DNA of 10,660 nt, from contig DDIC01000056.1 of the NCBI GenBank assembly GCA_002338335.1, positions 6,043 to 16,702 on the forward strand, read 5' to 3'. The position numbers were made by a program, and so were the translations under genes. The stretch comes from Bacteroidetes bacterium UBA1860 (lineage in GTDB: Bacteria > Bacteroidota > Rhodothermia > Balneolales > Balneolaceae). The notes below the pieces were generated by a model. The model saw only the letters and a program-made list of their open reading frames with translations. It searched no databases and was not told where the DNA came from. Position 1 is the first letter of the stretch, and each line of letters starts with the position of its first letter. Of this stretch, positions 5,903 to 10,660 are shown in pieces.

Positions 5903-6667
5903 TTATGCTTTCGCTTTGGATCGGTTTGAAGACCCAGCTCCGCGCCCGCCTGGACGACGTGAGCCTCGGCCCTTACGTTCACCACGCTGTGGCGCTTGTT
6001 GCTCTTCTTGCTTCGCAGATGAAGAGGCAGAGAGATCAACGTCTCCAAGCACTTCACCTTTAAAAATCCACACGCTTACACCAATCGAGCCATAGATCGT
6101 GTTGGCTGTATGGTTAGCATAGTCAATATCAGCACGAAGGGTATGCAAAGGCACACGTCCCTCCTTATAAGATTCTGTTCGCGCCATTTCAGCACCACCG
6201 AGGCGACCAGAACAACGGACTTTAATACCTTGGGCATTGAGTTTCATCGCTCCTTGGATCGCATTCTTCATAGCACGACGAAACGAAACACGCCCTTCTA
6301 GCTGCTGACAAATATTTTGCGCGACGAGACTGGCGTCCACTTCTGGGCGCTTGATTTCAGATACATTGATCTGGACATCTTTACCCGTTTGCTTCTTCAA
6401 CTCTTCACGAAGTTTCTCAATTTCCTCACCACCTTTTCCGATGATCACACCAGGACGTGACGTGAAGAGATTCAAAAGAACTCGTTTTGGGGTACGTTCG
6501 ATCCCAATCTTGGAAATCCCACCATTTTTGAGGCGGACGTTAAGATAGTCGCGAAGCTTTAAATCTTCGTGAAGCATCTCTGGTTGTTGGTCTTCAGAAT
6601 ACCAATTTGAATCCCACCCTCTGATGATGCCTAATCGTAACCCTACTGGATGCGTTTTTTGTCCCAA
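5903..6667 (-). CDS. rpsC: 30S ribosomal protein S3 with Arg/Gly-rich C-terminal tail, TTG start
   Basis: S3 forms part of the mRNA entry channel and, with S4 and S5, the ribosomal helicase. The sequence opens MGQKTHPVGLRLGIIRGWDSN. The type II KH domain spans about 39-110 with its GKGG loop at 77-80. The C-terminal S3 domain has SGRLGGAEMARTESYKEGRVPLHTLRADIDYA (153-184). The core ends near residue 212. Residues 213-254 add a Ser/Gln then Arg/Gly-rich tail. The start codon is TTG (6667), supported by the conserved protein start and by AGGAG 5 nt upstream, which overlaps the rplV stop. Confidence 0.98.
   Translation of the reverse strand: MGQKTHPVGLRLGIIRGWDSNWYSEDQQPEMLHEDLKLRDYLNVRLKNGGISKIGIERTPKRVLLNLFTSRPGVIIGKGGEEIEKLREELKKQTGKDVQINVSEIKRPEVDASLVAQNICQQLEGRVSFRRAMKNAIQGAMKLNAQGIKVRCSGRLGGAEMARTESYKEGRVPLHTLRADIDYANHTANTIYGSIGVSVWIFKGEVLGDVDLSASSSAKQEEQQAPQRGERKGRGSRRPGGRGAGSSNRSKAKA
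5906..6031 (-). other. Arg/Gly-rich C-terminal extension of S3
   Basis: This encodes residues 213-254 of S3. The first half is Ser/Ala/Gln (SASSSAKQEEQQAPQ). The second half is basic and glycine-rich (RGERKGRGSRRPGGRGAG), ending RSKAKA. Variable tails on S3 are known in several phyla; the RG-rich composition suggests nonspecific RNA contact, which is inference. Confidence 0.75.
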
Positions 6668-6672
6668 AGTGA

Positions 6673-6678
6673 CTCCTA
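6673..6678 (-). promoter_or_regulatory. Shine-Dalgarno of rpsC, overlapping the rplV stop
   Basis: On the minus strand this reads TAGGAG, 5 nt before the TTG start of rpsC. The TAG is the rplV stop codon, so termination of L22 and initiation of S3 are physically linked. The site decides the non-ATG start. Confidence 0.8.
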
Positions 6679-7116
6679 TTTGGTCGTTTCTAGTTCAGTT
6701 TTTGGTCCAACAACCACTGTAATATGGCACGAGCGCTTGTTAATACGATGCGCGCGACCTTGCGGTGCTGGTTGAATGCGTTTGAGGGTCATTCCCTCGT
6801 CAACAACAATTTTCTTGATCACGAGATCTTCGTTCTCGAAACTTTCGTCATCAAATTTGTCTCGTAAATTCGCAGCTGCAGACTTGATCACCTTCGCCAC
6901 ATCGCCAGCCGCATCTTTTTTGGTAAATGCAAGCTTCTCAATGGCTTTTGCGACGGTGTTGCCGCGCACAAAGTCTGCCACAAGGCGAACTTTGCGAGGC
7001 GCACGTCGTAAGTGGCGCTGAATTGCACGCGCTTCAAGAAGCTCTACATCGGTTGTTTCAACGGTCTCTACCGCTTCAACGTCCTCAACTTGTACATCTG
7101 GTTGCTCGTCTGCCAT
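6676..7116 (-). CDS. rplV: 50S ribosomal protein L22 with acidic N-terminal extension
   Basis: L22 contacts all domains of 23S rRNA, and its long loop lines the exit tunnel at the constriction. The core begins near residue 29 (ARAIQRHLRRAPRKVRLVADFVRG), continues through the AAANLRDKF helix, and carries the tunnel loop GMTLKRIQPAPQGRAHRINKRSCHITVVV (108-136). Typical L22 is about 110-115 residues; this one is 146. Residues 1-28 are Glu/Asp/Val-rich. No in-frame ATG, GTG or TTG is evident between the extension and the core. The ATG at 7116 lies 2 nt after the rpsS stop, so the extension is probably translated. Confidence 0.97.
   Translation of the reverse strand: MADEQPDVQVEDVEAVETVETTDVELLEARAIQRHLRRAPRKVRLVADFVRGNTVAKAIEKLAFTKKDAAGDVAKVIKSAAANLRDKFDDESFENEDLVIKKIVVDEGMTLKRIQPAPQGRAHRINKRSCHITVVVGPKTELETTK
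7033..7116 (-). other. Acidic N-terminal extension of L22
   Basis: This encodes residues 1-28 (MADEQPDVQVEDVEAVETVE followed by TTDVELLE). About a third of the residues are Glu or Asp and there is no Lys or Arg, in sharp contrast to the basic core. It is likely to be disordered. Function is unknown. Confidence 0.75.
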
Positions 7117-7118
7117 GA

Positions 7119-7388
7119 TTATTTCGCTTTCTTCATTGGGTGACCACGGAAGGTGCGTGTTGGTGAAAACTCACCAAGCTTGTGTCCAACCATGTTTTCT
7201 GTCACGTATACTGGGATAAATTGCTTGCCGTTATGCACTGCAAACGTCATGCCGATAAAGTCTGGCGTGATCATCGAACTACGAGACCACGTCTTGATGA
7301 CTTTTTTCTTTGTTTCGTTTTTTTGGGCATCAATCTTTCGCTGAAGCTTGTAATGCACAAAAGGTCCTTTCTTTAGTGAACGAGGCAT
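7119..7388 (-). CDS. rpsS: 30S ribosomal protein S19
   Basis: S19 is in the head of the 30S subunit and forms bridge B1a to the 50S subunit near the A site. The 89-residue sequence has MPRSLKKGPFVHYKLQRKI, the TWSRSSMITPDFIGMTFAVHNGK core, and the highly conserved ENMVGHKLGEFSPTRTFRGH. Length is normal. The gene lies 11 nt after rplB, with no Shine-Dalgarno, and is followed 2 nt later by rplV. Confidence 0.98.
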   Translation of the reverse strand: MPRSLKKGPFVHYKLQRKIDAQKNETKKKVIKTWSRSSMITPDFIGMTFAVHNGKQFIPVYVTENMVGHKLGEFSPTRTFRGHPMKKAK

Positions 7389-7399
7389 AGAGGTTTACT

Positions 7400-8233
7400 T
7401 TATTTCTTAGCGTTACGGCGTCGTACGATAAATTTATTCGAGACCTTCTTGCGGTCACGAGTTTTCTTTCCTTTGGCCATTTGACCCCAAGGGGAGCGAG
7501 GGTGCCCACCAGAGGCTTTCCCTTCACCACCACCCATTGGGTGATCGACTGGATTCATGGCAACCCCACGTGTTTGTGGGCGAATTCCTTTCCAACGTGA
7601 ACGACCCGCTTTTCCACCTGTGGTATTAAAGTGGTCTGGGTTACTCGTCCTTCCAATGGTAGCCATACACTTCGAAGGCACACGACGAACTTCACCTGAT
7701 GGAAGCTTAATCGTTGCGTAATCTCCTTCCTTGGCCACTAGCTGTGCATTCGTGCCCGCTGAGCGACAAACTTGCGCTCCACGGCCTGGATTCAATTCCA
7801 CTGCATGAATCACTGTACCGAGTGGAATATTTGTCAGTGGCATCGCGCATCCAACATCTGGGTTCATCATTTGACGGCTGTTTTTAACCGTATCACCCAC
7901 ATTTAACTTATCAGGTGCAATGATGTAACGCTTCTCACCATCTGCATAGGAAAGCAATGCGATGCGAGCTGTGCGGTTTGGATCGTACTCAATGGTTTGC
8001 ACCTTGGCTGGGATATCAAACTTGTTGCGTTTGAAATCGATCACACGATACTTACGCTTGTGCCCGCCTCCACGATGACGTGACGTTTTGCGGCCATGGC
8101 TGTTGCGTCCGCCTGACTTGTGGATACCTTCGGTTAGCCCTTTGTGCGGCCTATCGGTCGTGATGTTATCAAAAACCGGGGCAATACGGTGGCGTGTACC
8201 TGGAGTGGTTGGTTTAAGCTGTCTTACGGCCAT
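7400..8233 (-). CDS. rplB: 50S ribosomal protein L2
   Basis: L2 is a primary 23S rRNA binding protein needed for subunit association, tRNA binding and peptidyl transfer. The N-terminal OB-like domain (about 40-125) includes KSGGRNSHGRKTSRHRGGGH and RVIDFKRNKFDIPAKV. The C-terminal SH3-like domain (about 126-205) has NIPLGTVIHAVELNPGRGAQ. The catalytic-centre loop is MNPVDHPMGGGEG (226-238). His231, matching E. coli His229 (mature numbering), is kept, while the second His of the common DHPHGGG motif is Met233; I recall this as usual in Bacteroidota. At 277 residues, length is normal. The start is 8 nt after rplW. Confidence 0.99.
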   Translation of the reverse strand: MAVRQLKPTTPGTRHRIAPVFDNITTDRPHKGLTEGIHKSGGRNSHGRKTSRHRGGGHKRKYRVIDFKRNKFDIPAKVQTIEYDPNRTARIALLSYADGEKRYIIAPDKLNVGDTVKNSRQMMNPDVGCAMPLTNIPLGTVIHAVELNPGRGAQVCRSAGTNAQLVAKEGDYATIKLPSGEVRRVPSKCMATIGRTSNPDHFNTTGGKAGRSRWKGIRPQTRGVAMNPVDHPMGGGEGKASGGHPRSPWGQMAKGKKTRDRKKVSNKFIVRRRNAKK

Positions 8234-8241
8234 GGGTCTAG

Positions 8242-8532
8242 TTAGATTTCTTCAAAAATGTTGATTTCTCCTTCACTAAGCGTCACAACAGCTTTTTTGT
8301 AGGGAGAGGTGCGTCCAGCAACATATCCACTACGTGTAAAGCGTCCTTTTGGCTTAGATGGCATAATCATGGTATTGACCTTGGCCACTTTCACACCTGT
8401 GTAGGTCGATTCGATCGCCTCACGAATTTGAGGCTTTGTAGCATCCTTGGTCACTTTAAAAACGATTTTCTGACCCTCTTGCGAAAGGCGAGTTGTTTTC
8501 TCAGTTACTAATGGGTGGATCAAAACGCTCAT
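8242..8532 (-). CDS. rplW: 50S ribosomal protein L23
   Basis: L23 sits at the exit of the nascent peptide tunnel and is the main ribosomal contact of trigger factor and SRP. The 96-residue sequence shows LIHPLVTEKTTRL (4-16), FKVTKDATKPQIREAIESTY and the basic extended loop MPSKPKGRFTRSGYVAGRTSPYKKAVVTL. Length is typical. Its ATG overlaps the rplD stop as ATGA, and GAGG lies 7 nt upstream inside rplD, so initiation is probably coupled to L4 translation. Confidence 0.98.
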   Translation of the reverse strand: MSVLIHPLVTEKTTRLSQEGQKIVFKVTKDATKPQIREAIESTYTGVKVAKVNTMIMPSKPKGRFTRSGYVAGRTSPYKKAVVTLSEGEINIFEEI

Positions 8533-9632
8533 GATTTGTCCTCACCAGAATCTTTTTTCGTTGTTTTCGTCGTTTTTTTGGCTGCGGGCTTGGCTGCTGA
8601 TTTTTTCGCCGCGGTTGACTTCGTGGCAGTTGACTTAGTAGCCGTCGATTTAGCAGCCGTCTTCTTCGGTGCAGCTTTTTTCGTCGTAGAGGCTTTAGTT
8701 GTAGTCGATTTAGTCGCCGTTGTTTTCTTCGCTGTTGTTTTGGCTGCTGCTTTCTTTGGTGCTGCTTTTGGCTTCTCCTCTACCTCTGCTGGCTTCTCAG
8801 CCGTAGCTTTGGTTGTTGCAGTCGTCGCAACGGTTGTTTCATCCTTCTTCACAGTCGATTTCGTGGCTGGTTTAGAAGCAGATTTCGACGCTGCCGTTTT
8901 TTTAGCCCCTGCAAGTTTCTTCTCGAATTTCGCTTTGGCTGCCGCTTCAATCTTAGCTTGAGCTTCACTCACACGTGTTTCACGTGCTTTTTGCACTGCA
9001 GGATCCACCGCTAATTGTGATTGTAACTCTTCGAGACCACCCTCCAAAAACACCAACACTTCGGCATGCATAATATCAAACGTGGTCGGCTTGTTGGACT
9101 CGAGCACTCGCACACCTGGCAAATTGCGTCCAGACTTGTAAATACTCTCCACTTTACCCGGGGTGAGCACAAGGATTTTCTTGCCTTCCAATCCAAGATT
9201 GGTCAAGGCTATCGCCATATCTTTGGTACGTGGGGTTTCAAAATCAAAATTCTCAACCACCATAACCCCTTCTTGGGTAGCTTTCAGGCTCAATGCAGAA
9301 CGTCTTGCTAGCTGAATCGCCTTTTTGGTCATGCCAAAATTGTAAGGGCGTGGTCTAGGACCATGGGCTGTACCTCCTCCACGAAGCAATGGAGACTTGA
9401 TGTCACCACGACGTGCATTACCCGTACCCTTTTGCTTAAACAGTTTTTTGGTTGAGCCGCGAATCTCTCCACGCTCTTTTGTTTTTGCTGTTCCTTGGCG
9501 CTTGTTGGCTTGGATACGACGCACATCTTCAAACATCACCGTGCGATTTGGCTTAATGCCAAACACCGTTGCATCCAGCTCTACAGACTTGCCGTTTTTC
9601 TTTCCATCAATGGAGTAGACCTCAAGCTTCAT
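8529..9632 (-). CDS. rplD: 50S ribosomal protein L4 with 160-residue Lys/Ala/Thr tail
   Basis: L4 is an early assembly protein with a loop reaching the exit-tunnel constriction; in E. coli it also autoregulates the S10 operon. Residues 1-207 are a complete L4: an N-terminal strand region; the tunnel loop with RRIQANKRQGTAKTKERGEI and KKLFKQKGTGNARRGDIKSPLLRGGGTAHGPRPRPY (about 38-97); and the Rossmann-like C-terminal part with ILVLTPG and FLEGGL. Family length is about 200-215; this protein has 367. Residues 208-240 look helical and charged. Residues 241-367 are Lys/Ala/Thr/Ser/Pro-rich, resembling bacterial histone H1-like tails. The start overlaps the rplC stop (ATGA), with GAGGAG 8 nt upstream. 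Any regulatory RNA target of L4 lies outside the window. Confidence 0.97.
   Translation of the reverse strand: MKLEVYSIDGKKNGKSVELDATVFGIKPNRTVMFEDVRRIQANKRQGTAKTKERGEIRGSTKKLFKQKGTGNARRGDIKSPLLRGGGTAHGPRPRPYNFGMTKKAIQLARRSALSLKATQEGVMVVENFDFETPRTKDMAIALTNLGLEGKKILVLTPGKVESIYKSGRNLPGVRVLESNKPTTFDIMHAEVLVFLEGGLEELQSQLAVDPAVQKARETRVSEAQAKIEAAAKAKFEKKLAGAKKTAASKSASKPATKSTVKKDETTVATTATTKATAEKPAEVEEKPKAAPKKAAAKTTAKKTTATKSTTTKASTTKKAAPKKTAAKSTATKSTATKSTAAKKSAAKPAAKKTTKTTKKDSGEDKS
8540..8543 (-). promoter_or_regulatory. Shine-Dalgarno of rplW inside the rplD end
   Basis: The minus strand reads GAGG 7 nt before the rplW ATG, within the last codons of rplD (SGEDKS). Together with the ATGA overlap, it suggests coupled translation of L4 and L23. 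Confidence 0.55.
8574..8768 (-). repeat. Lysine-pentad repeat (15-nt period) in the L4 tail
   Basis: In residues 289-353 lysine recurs at every fifth position without exception: 293, 298, 303 and so on to 353, thirteen in all. Typical units are KAAPK, KTAAK, STATK and STAAK. At DNA level the period is 15 nt; the clearest copies on the plus strand are 8614-8628, 8629-8643 and 8644-8658 (GTTGACTTAGTAGCC and close variants). This is a genuine tandem array expanded by unit duplication. Confidence 0.88.
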
Positions 9633-10276
9633 GCAGCGGACTCCTCAGTTTTAAGATTCGTGATTTCAACAAAGCCTCCATTGGTACCAGGTACTGAACC
9701 CGTGATGAGTAGGATATTCTCCTCACTCATAATTTTGGCGACCTGAAGGTTTCTGACTTTAATACGATCGTTTCCGTAACGACCGGCCATTTTCATCCCC
9801 TTAAAAACGCGCGAAGGGTCTGATGACTGTCCAATCGACCCAGGAGCACGAAGACGGTTATGCTGACCATGCGTGCTGTCGCCAACACCACCAAAATTGT
9901 GACGGCGTACAACTCCACTGAATCCACGACCTTTTGATTTCCCGGCTACATGAACAAAGGTTCCGACCGTAAATACATCCTCGATTTTCAGTACATCGCC
10001 CACTTTCATCCCTTCAGGAGCGACCCCTCTGAACTCTCTGATCATACGCTTAGCGCCAGCTTCAGCTTTGTTCAGGTGTCCCATCAGCGCTTTGGAGACA
10101 TTTTTTTCTTTTTTGTCGAACGATGCTACTTGAATGGCATCGTATCCGTCGACATCCGCTGTTTTAATTTGAGTAACAACCGCATCTGGCACTTCAATGA
10201 CCGTCACAGGTACACTGCGACCATCTTCTGCATAGATACTTGTCATCCCAATTTTCTTACCGACTAATCCGCTCAT
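9629..10276 (-). CDS. rplC: 50S ribosomal protein L3
   Basis: L3 is one of the first proteins to bind 23S rRNA, and its extended loop approaches the peptidyl transferase centre. The 215-residue sequence has MSGLVGKKIGMTSIYAEDGR at the start. The central basic loop is VAGKSKGRGFSGVVRRHNFGG (110-130). Then comes RAPGSIGQSSDPSRVFKGMKMAGRYG (143-168). Gln150 in GSIGQ matches the residue methylated by PrmB in E. coli; no methyltransferase gene is in view. Length is normal (about 205-215). The ATG follows rpsJ by 35 nt with no clear Shine-Dalgarno. Confidence 0.98.
   Translation of the reverse strand: MSGLVGKKIGMTSIYAEDGRSVPVTVIEVPDAVVTQIKTADVDGYDAIQVASFDKKEKNVSKALMGHLNKAEAGAKRMIREFRGVAPEGMKVGDVLKIEDVFTVGTFVHVAGKSKGRGFSGVVRRHNFGGVGDSTHGQHNRLRAPGSIGQSSDPSRVFKGMKMAGRYGNDRIKVRNLQVAKIMSEENILLITGSVPGTNGGFVEITNLKTEESAA
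9641..9646 (-). promoter_or_regulatory. Shine-Dalgarno of rplD inside the rplC end
   Basis: The minus strand reads GAGGAG 8 nt before the rplD ATG. It lies in the final codons of rplC (EESAA), and the two genes overlap as ATGA, so L3 and L4 translation is probably coupled. Confidence 0.7.
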
Positions 10277-10311
10277 GATGGATGGGTATTGCTAGGTTAC
10301 TGACCTATTGT

Positions 10312-10623
10312 TTACACTTTAATCTCAATGCCAACACCTGAAGGAAGCTCCAGCTTCATCAAGGCATCAACGGTTTGAGGTCCTGTAGAAAGAATATCGA
10401 TGAGTCGCTTATGCGAACGATATTCAAACTGTTCTGCTGACTTCTTGTCCACGTGGACCGAACGGTTCACCGAAAAAATCGTCTTCTTGGTTGGCAACGG
10501 AATCGGACCAGAGACAATGGCTCCAGTCGATTTCACAGTTGCAATGATCTTCTCAGCAGACTTATCGATCAAATTGTGATCGTAAGATTTCAGCTTAATT
10601 CTAATTTTGGTTTCTATCGCCAC
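10312..10623 (-). CDS. rpsJ: 30S ribosomal protein S10 (NusE), GTG start
   Basis: S10 belongs to the 30S head and also acts as NusE, pairing with NusB in transcription antitermination and linking NusG to ribosomes. The 103-residue sequence contains IRIKLKSYDHNLIDKSAEKI (8-27), the GPIPLPTKKTIFSVNRSVHVDKKS loop (39-62) and the signature EQFEYRSHKRLIDIL (64-78). Length is typical. The start codon is GTG, followed by GCG ATA GAA; AGGA lies 6 nt upstream and no in-frame ATG fits the family start. It is the first gene of the visible run; in many bacteria fusA or tuf lies before it, but only 37 upstream bases are present. Confidence 0.98.
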   Translation of the reverse strand: MAIETKIRIKLKSYDHNLIDKSAEKIIATVKSTGAIVSGPIPLPTKKTIFSVNRSVHVDKKSAEQFEYRSHKRLIDILSTGPQTVDALMKLELPSGVGIEIKV

Positions 10624-10629
10624 GGGTTG

Positions 10630-10634
10630 TCCTG
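10630..10634 (-). promoter_or_regulatory. Shine-Dalgarno of rpsJ
   Basis: The minus strand reads CAGGA, with the A of AGGA 6 nt before the GTG start of rpsJ. It supports initiation at GTG. Confidence 0.6.
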
Positions 10635-10660
10635 ACTTTAGTCTGTAATTTTAGTGACGA

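Larger units (their letters stand above)
8532..9011 (-). other. Histone H1-like basic C-terminal extension of L4
   Basis: This encodes residues 208-367. It first has a helix-prone linker (QKARETRVSEAQAKIEAAAK), then a long low-complexity Lys/Ala/Thr/Ser region with a brief acidic break (EKPAEVEEKPK, about 279-289). It ends in TKKDSGEDKS. It is in frame with L4, uninterrupted, and carries the rplW Shine-Dalgarno at its end, so it belongs to the expressed protein. The composition resembles nucleic-acid-binding tails such as those of Hc1/Hc2-type proteins; function here is inferred only. Confidence 0.85.

Noticed and set aside
5894..5903. Perfect 10-nt palindrome ATCTCGAGAT at the rpsC end
   Set aside because: No loop, so it cannot form a useful RNA hairpin, and no U-tract follows. 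Likely chance, not a terminator or operator.
8515..8961. Long open plus-strand frame rich in Val/Ala/Phe opposite the L4 tail
   Set aside because: It is the mirror of the low-complexity Lys/Ala/Thr codons of rplD; such repeats keep the opposite strand open. No ribosome binding site or family resemblance.
10624..10660. Operon promoter or L4-responsive leader upstream of rpsJ
   Set aside because: Only 37 bases are present, with no recognisable promoter or structure; nothing can be claimed.
1..10660. CRISPR, prophage, insertion sequence, defence system or biosynthetic genes
   Set aside because: Every segment is accounted for by conserved ribosomal protein genes, secY or short spacers. The only repeats are inside coding tails or a 20-nt spacer.

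Overview
This window is one uninterrupted run of translation-apparatus genes, all on the minus strand. It is the conserved S10-spc ribosomal protein cluster, from rpsJ (S10) at the right edge to the first third of secY at the left edge. Transcription order is rpsJ, rplC, rplD, rplW, rplB, rpsS, rplV, rpsC, rplP, rpmC, rpsQ, rplN, rplX, rplE, rpsN, rpsH, rplF, rplR, rpsE, rplO, secY(partial). All 20 ribosomal genes look intact. The largest gap is 68 nt (rpsH to rplF), several junctions overlap or are 2 nt apart, and no internal promoter or terminator is convincing. I see no mobile element, CRISPR array, tRNA or rRNA gene.

Organism: a bacterium, most likely in or near the Bacteroidota/Rhodothermota/Chlorobiota assemblage. 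This is inferred from remembered family signatures, not a database search. The signatures are the 89-residue zinc-free S14 with its GDYEGLQKLPRNASP segment, the DHPMGGGEG signature in L2, RGWDSNWY near the S3 N-terminus, the L15 PKYGFKN segment, and the shortage of strong Shine-Dalgarno sequences. A few genes do carry clear ones: rplD, rpsC and rpsJ, with rplW more modest.

Right part (about 5450-10660): the S10-type half, encoding S10, L3, L4, L23, L2, S19, L22, S3 and L16. Middle and left (1-5400): the spc-type half, encoding L29, S17, L14, L24, L5, S14, S8, L6, L18, S5, L15 and SecY. Together they supply large- and small-subunit proteins in linked amounts, followed by the core of the protein export channel.

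The gene order is ordinary; the departures are in the proteins. (1) rpmD (L30), usually between rpsE and rplO, is absent. (2) L4 has a 160-residue Lys/Ala/Thr tail whose distal part places Lys at exactly every fifth residue, like histone H1-type bacterial tails. (3) L15 has an 83-residue acidic Ala/Pro/Glu tail with an internal duplication. (4) L22 and S17 have N-terminal extensions and S3 has an Arg/Gly-rich C-terminal tail. (5) rpsJ starts at GTG and rpsC at TTG, each behind a good Shine-Dalgarno. I do not see a new multi-gene system here; the terminal extensions and the missing L30 deserve the second look.
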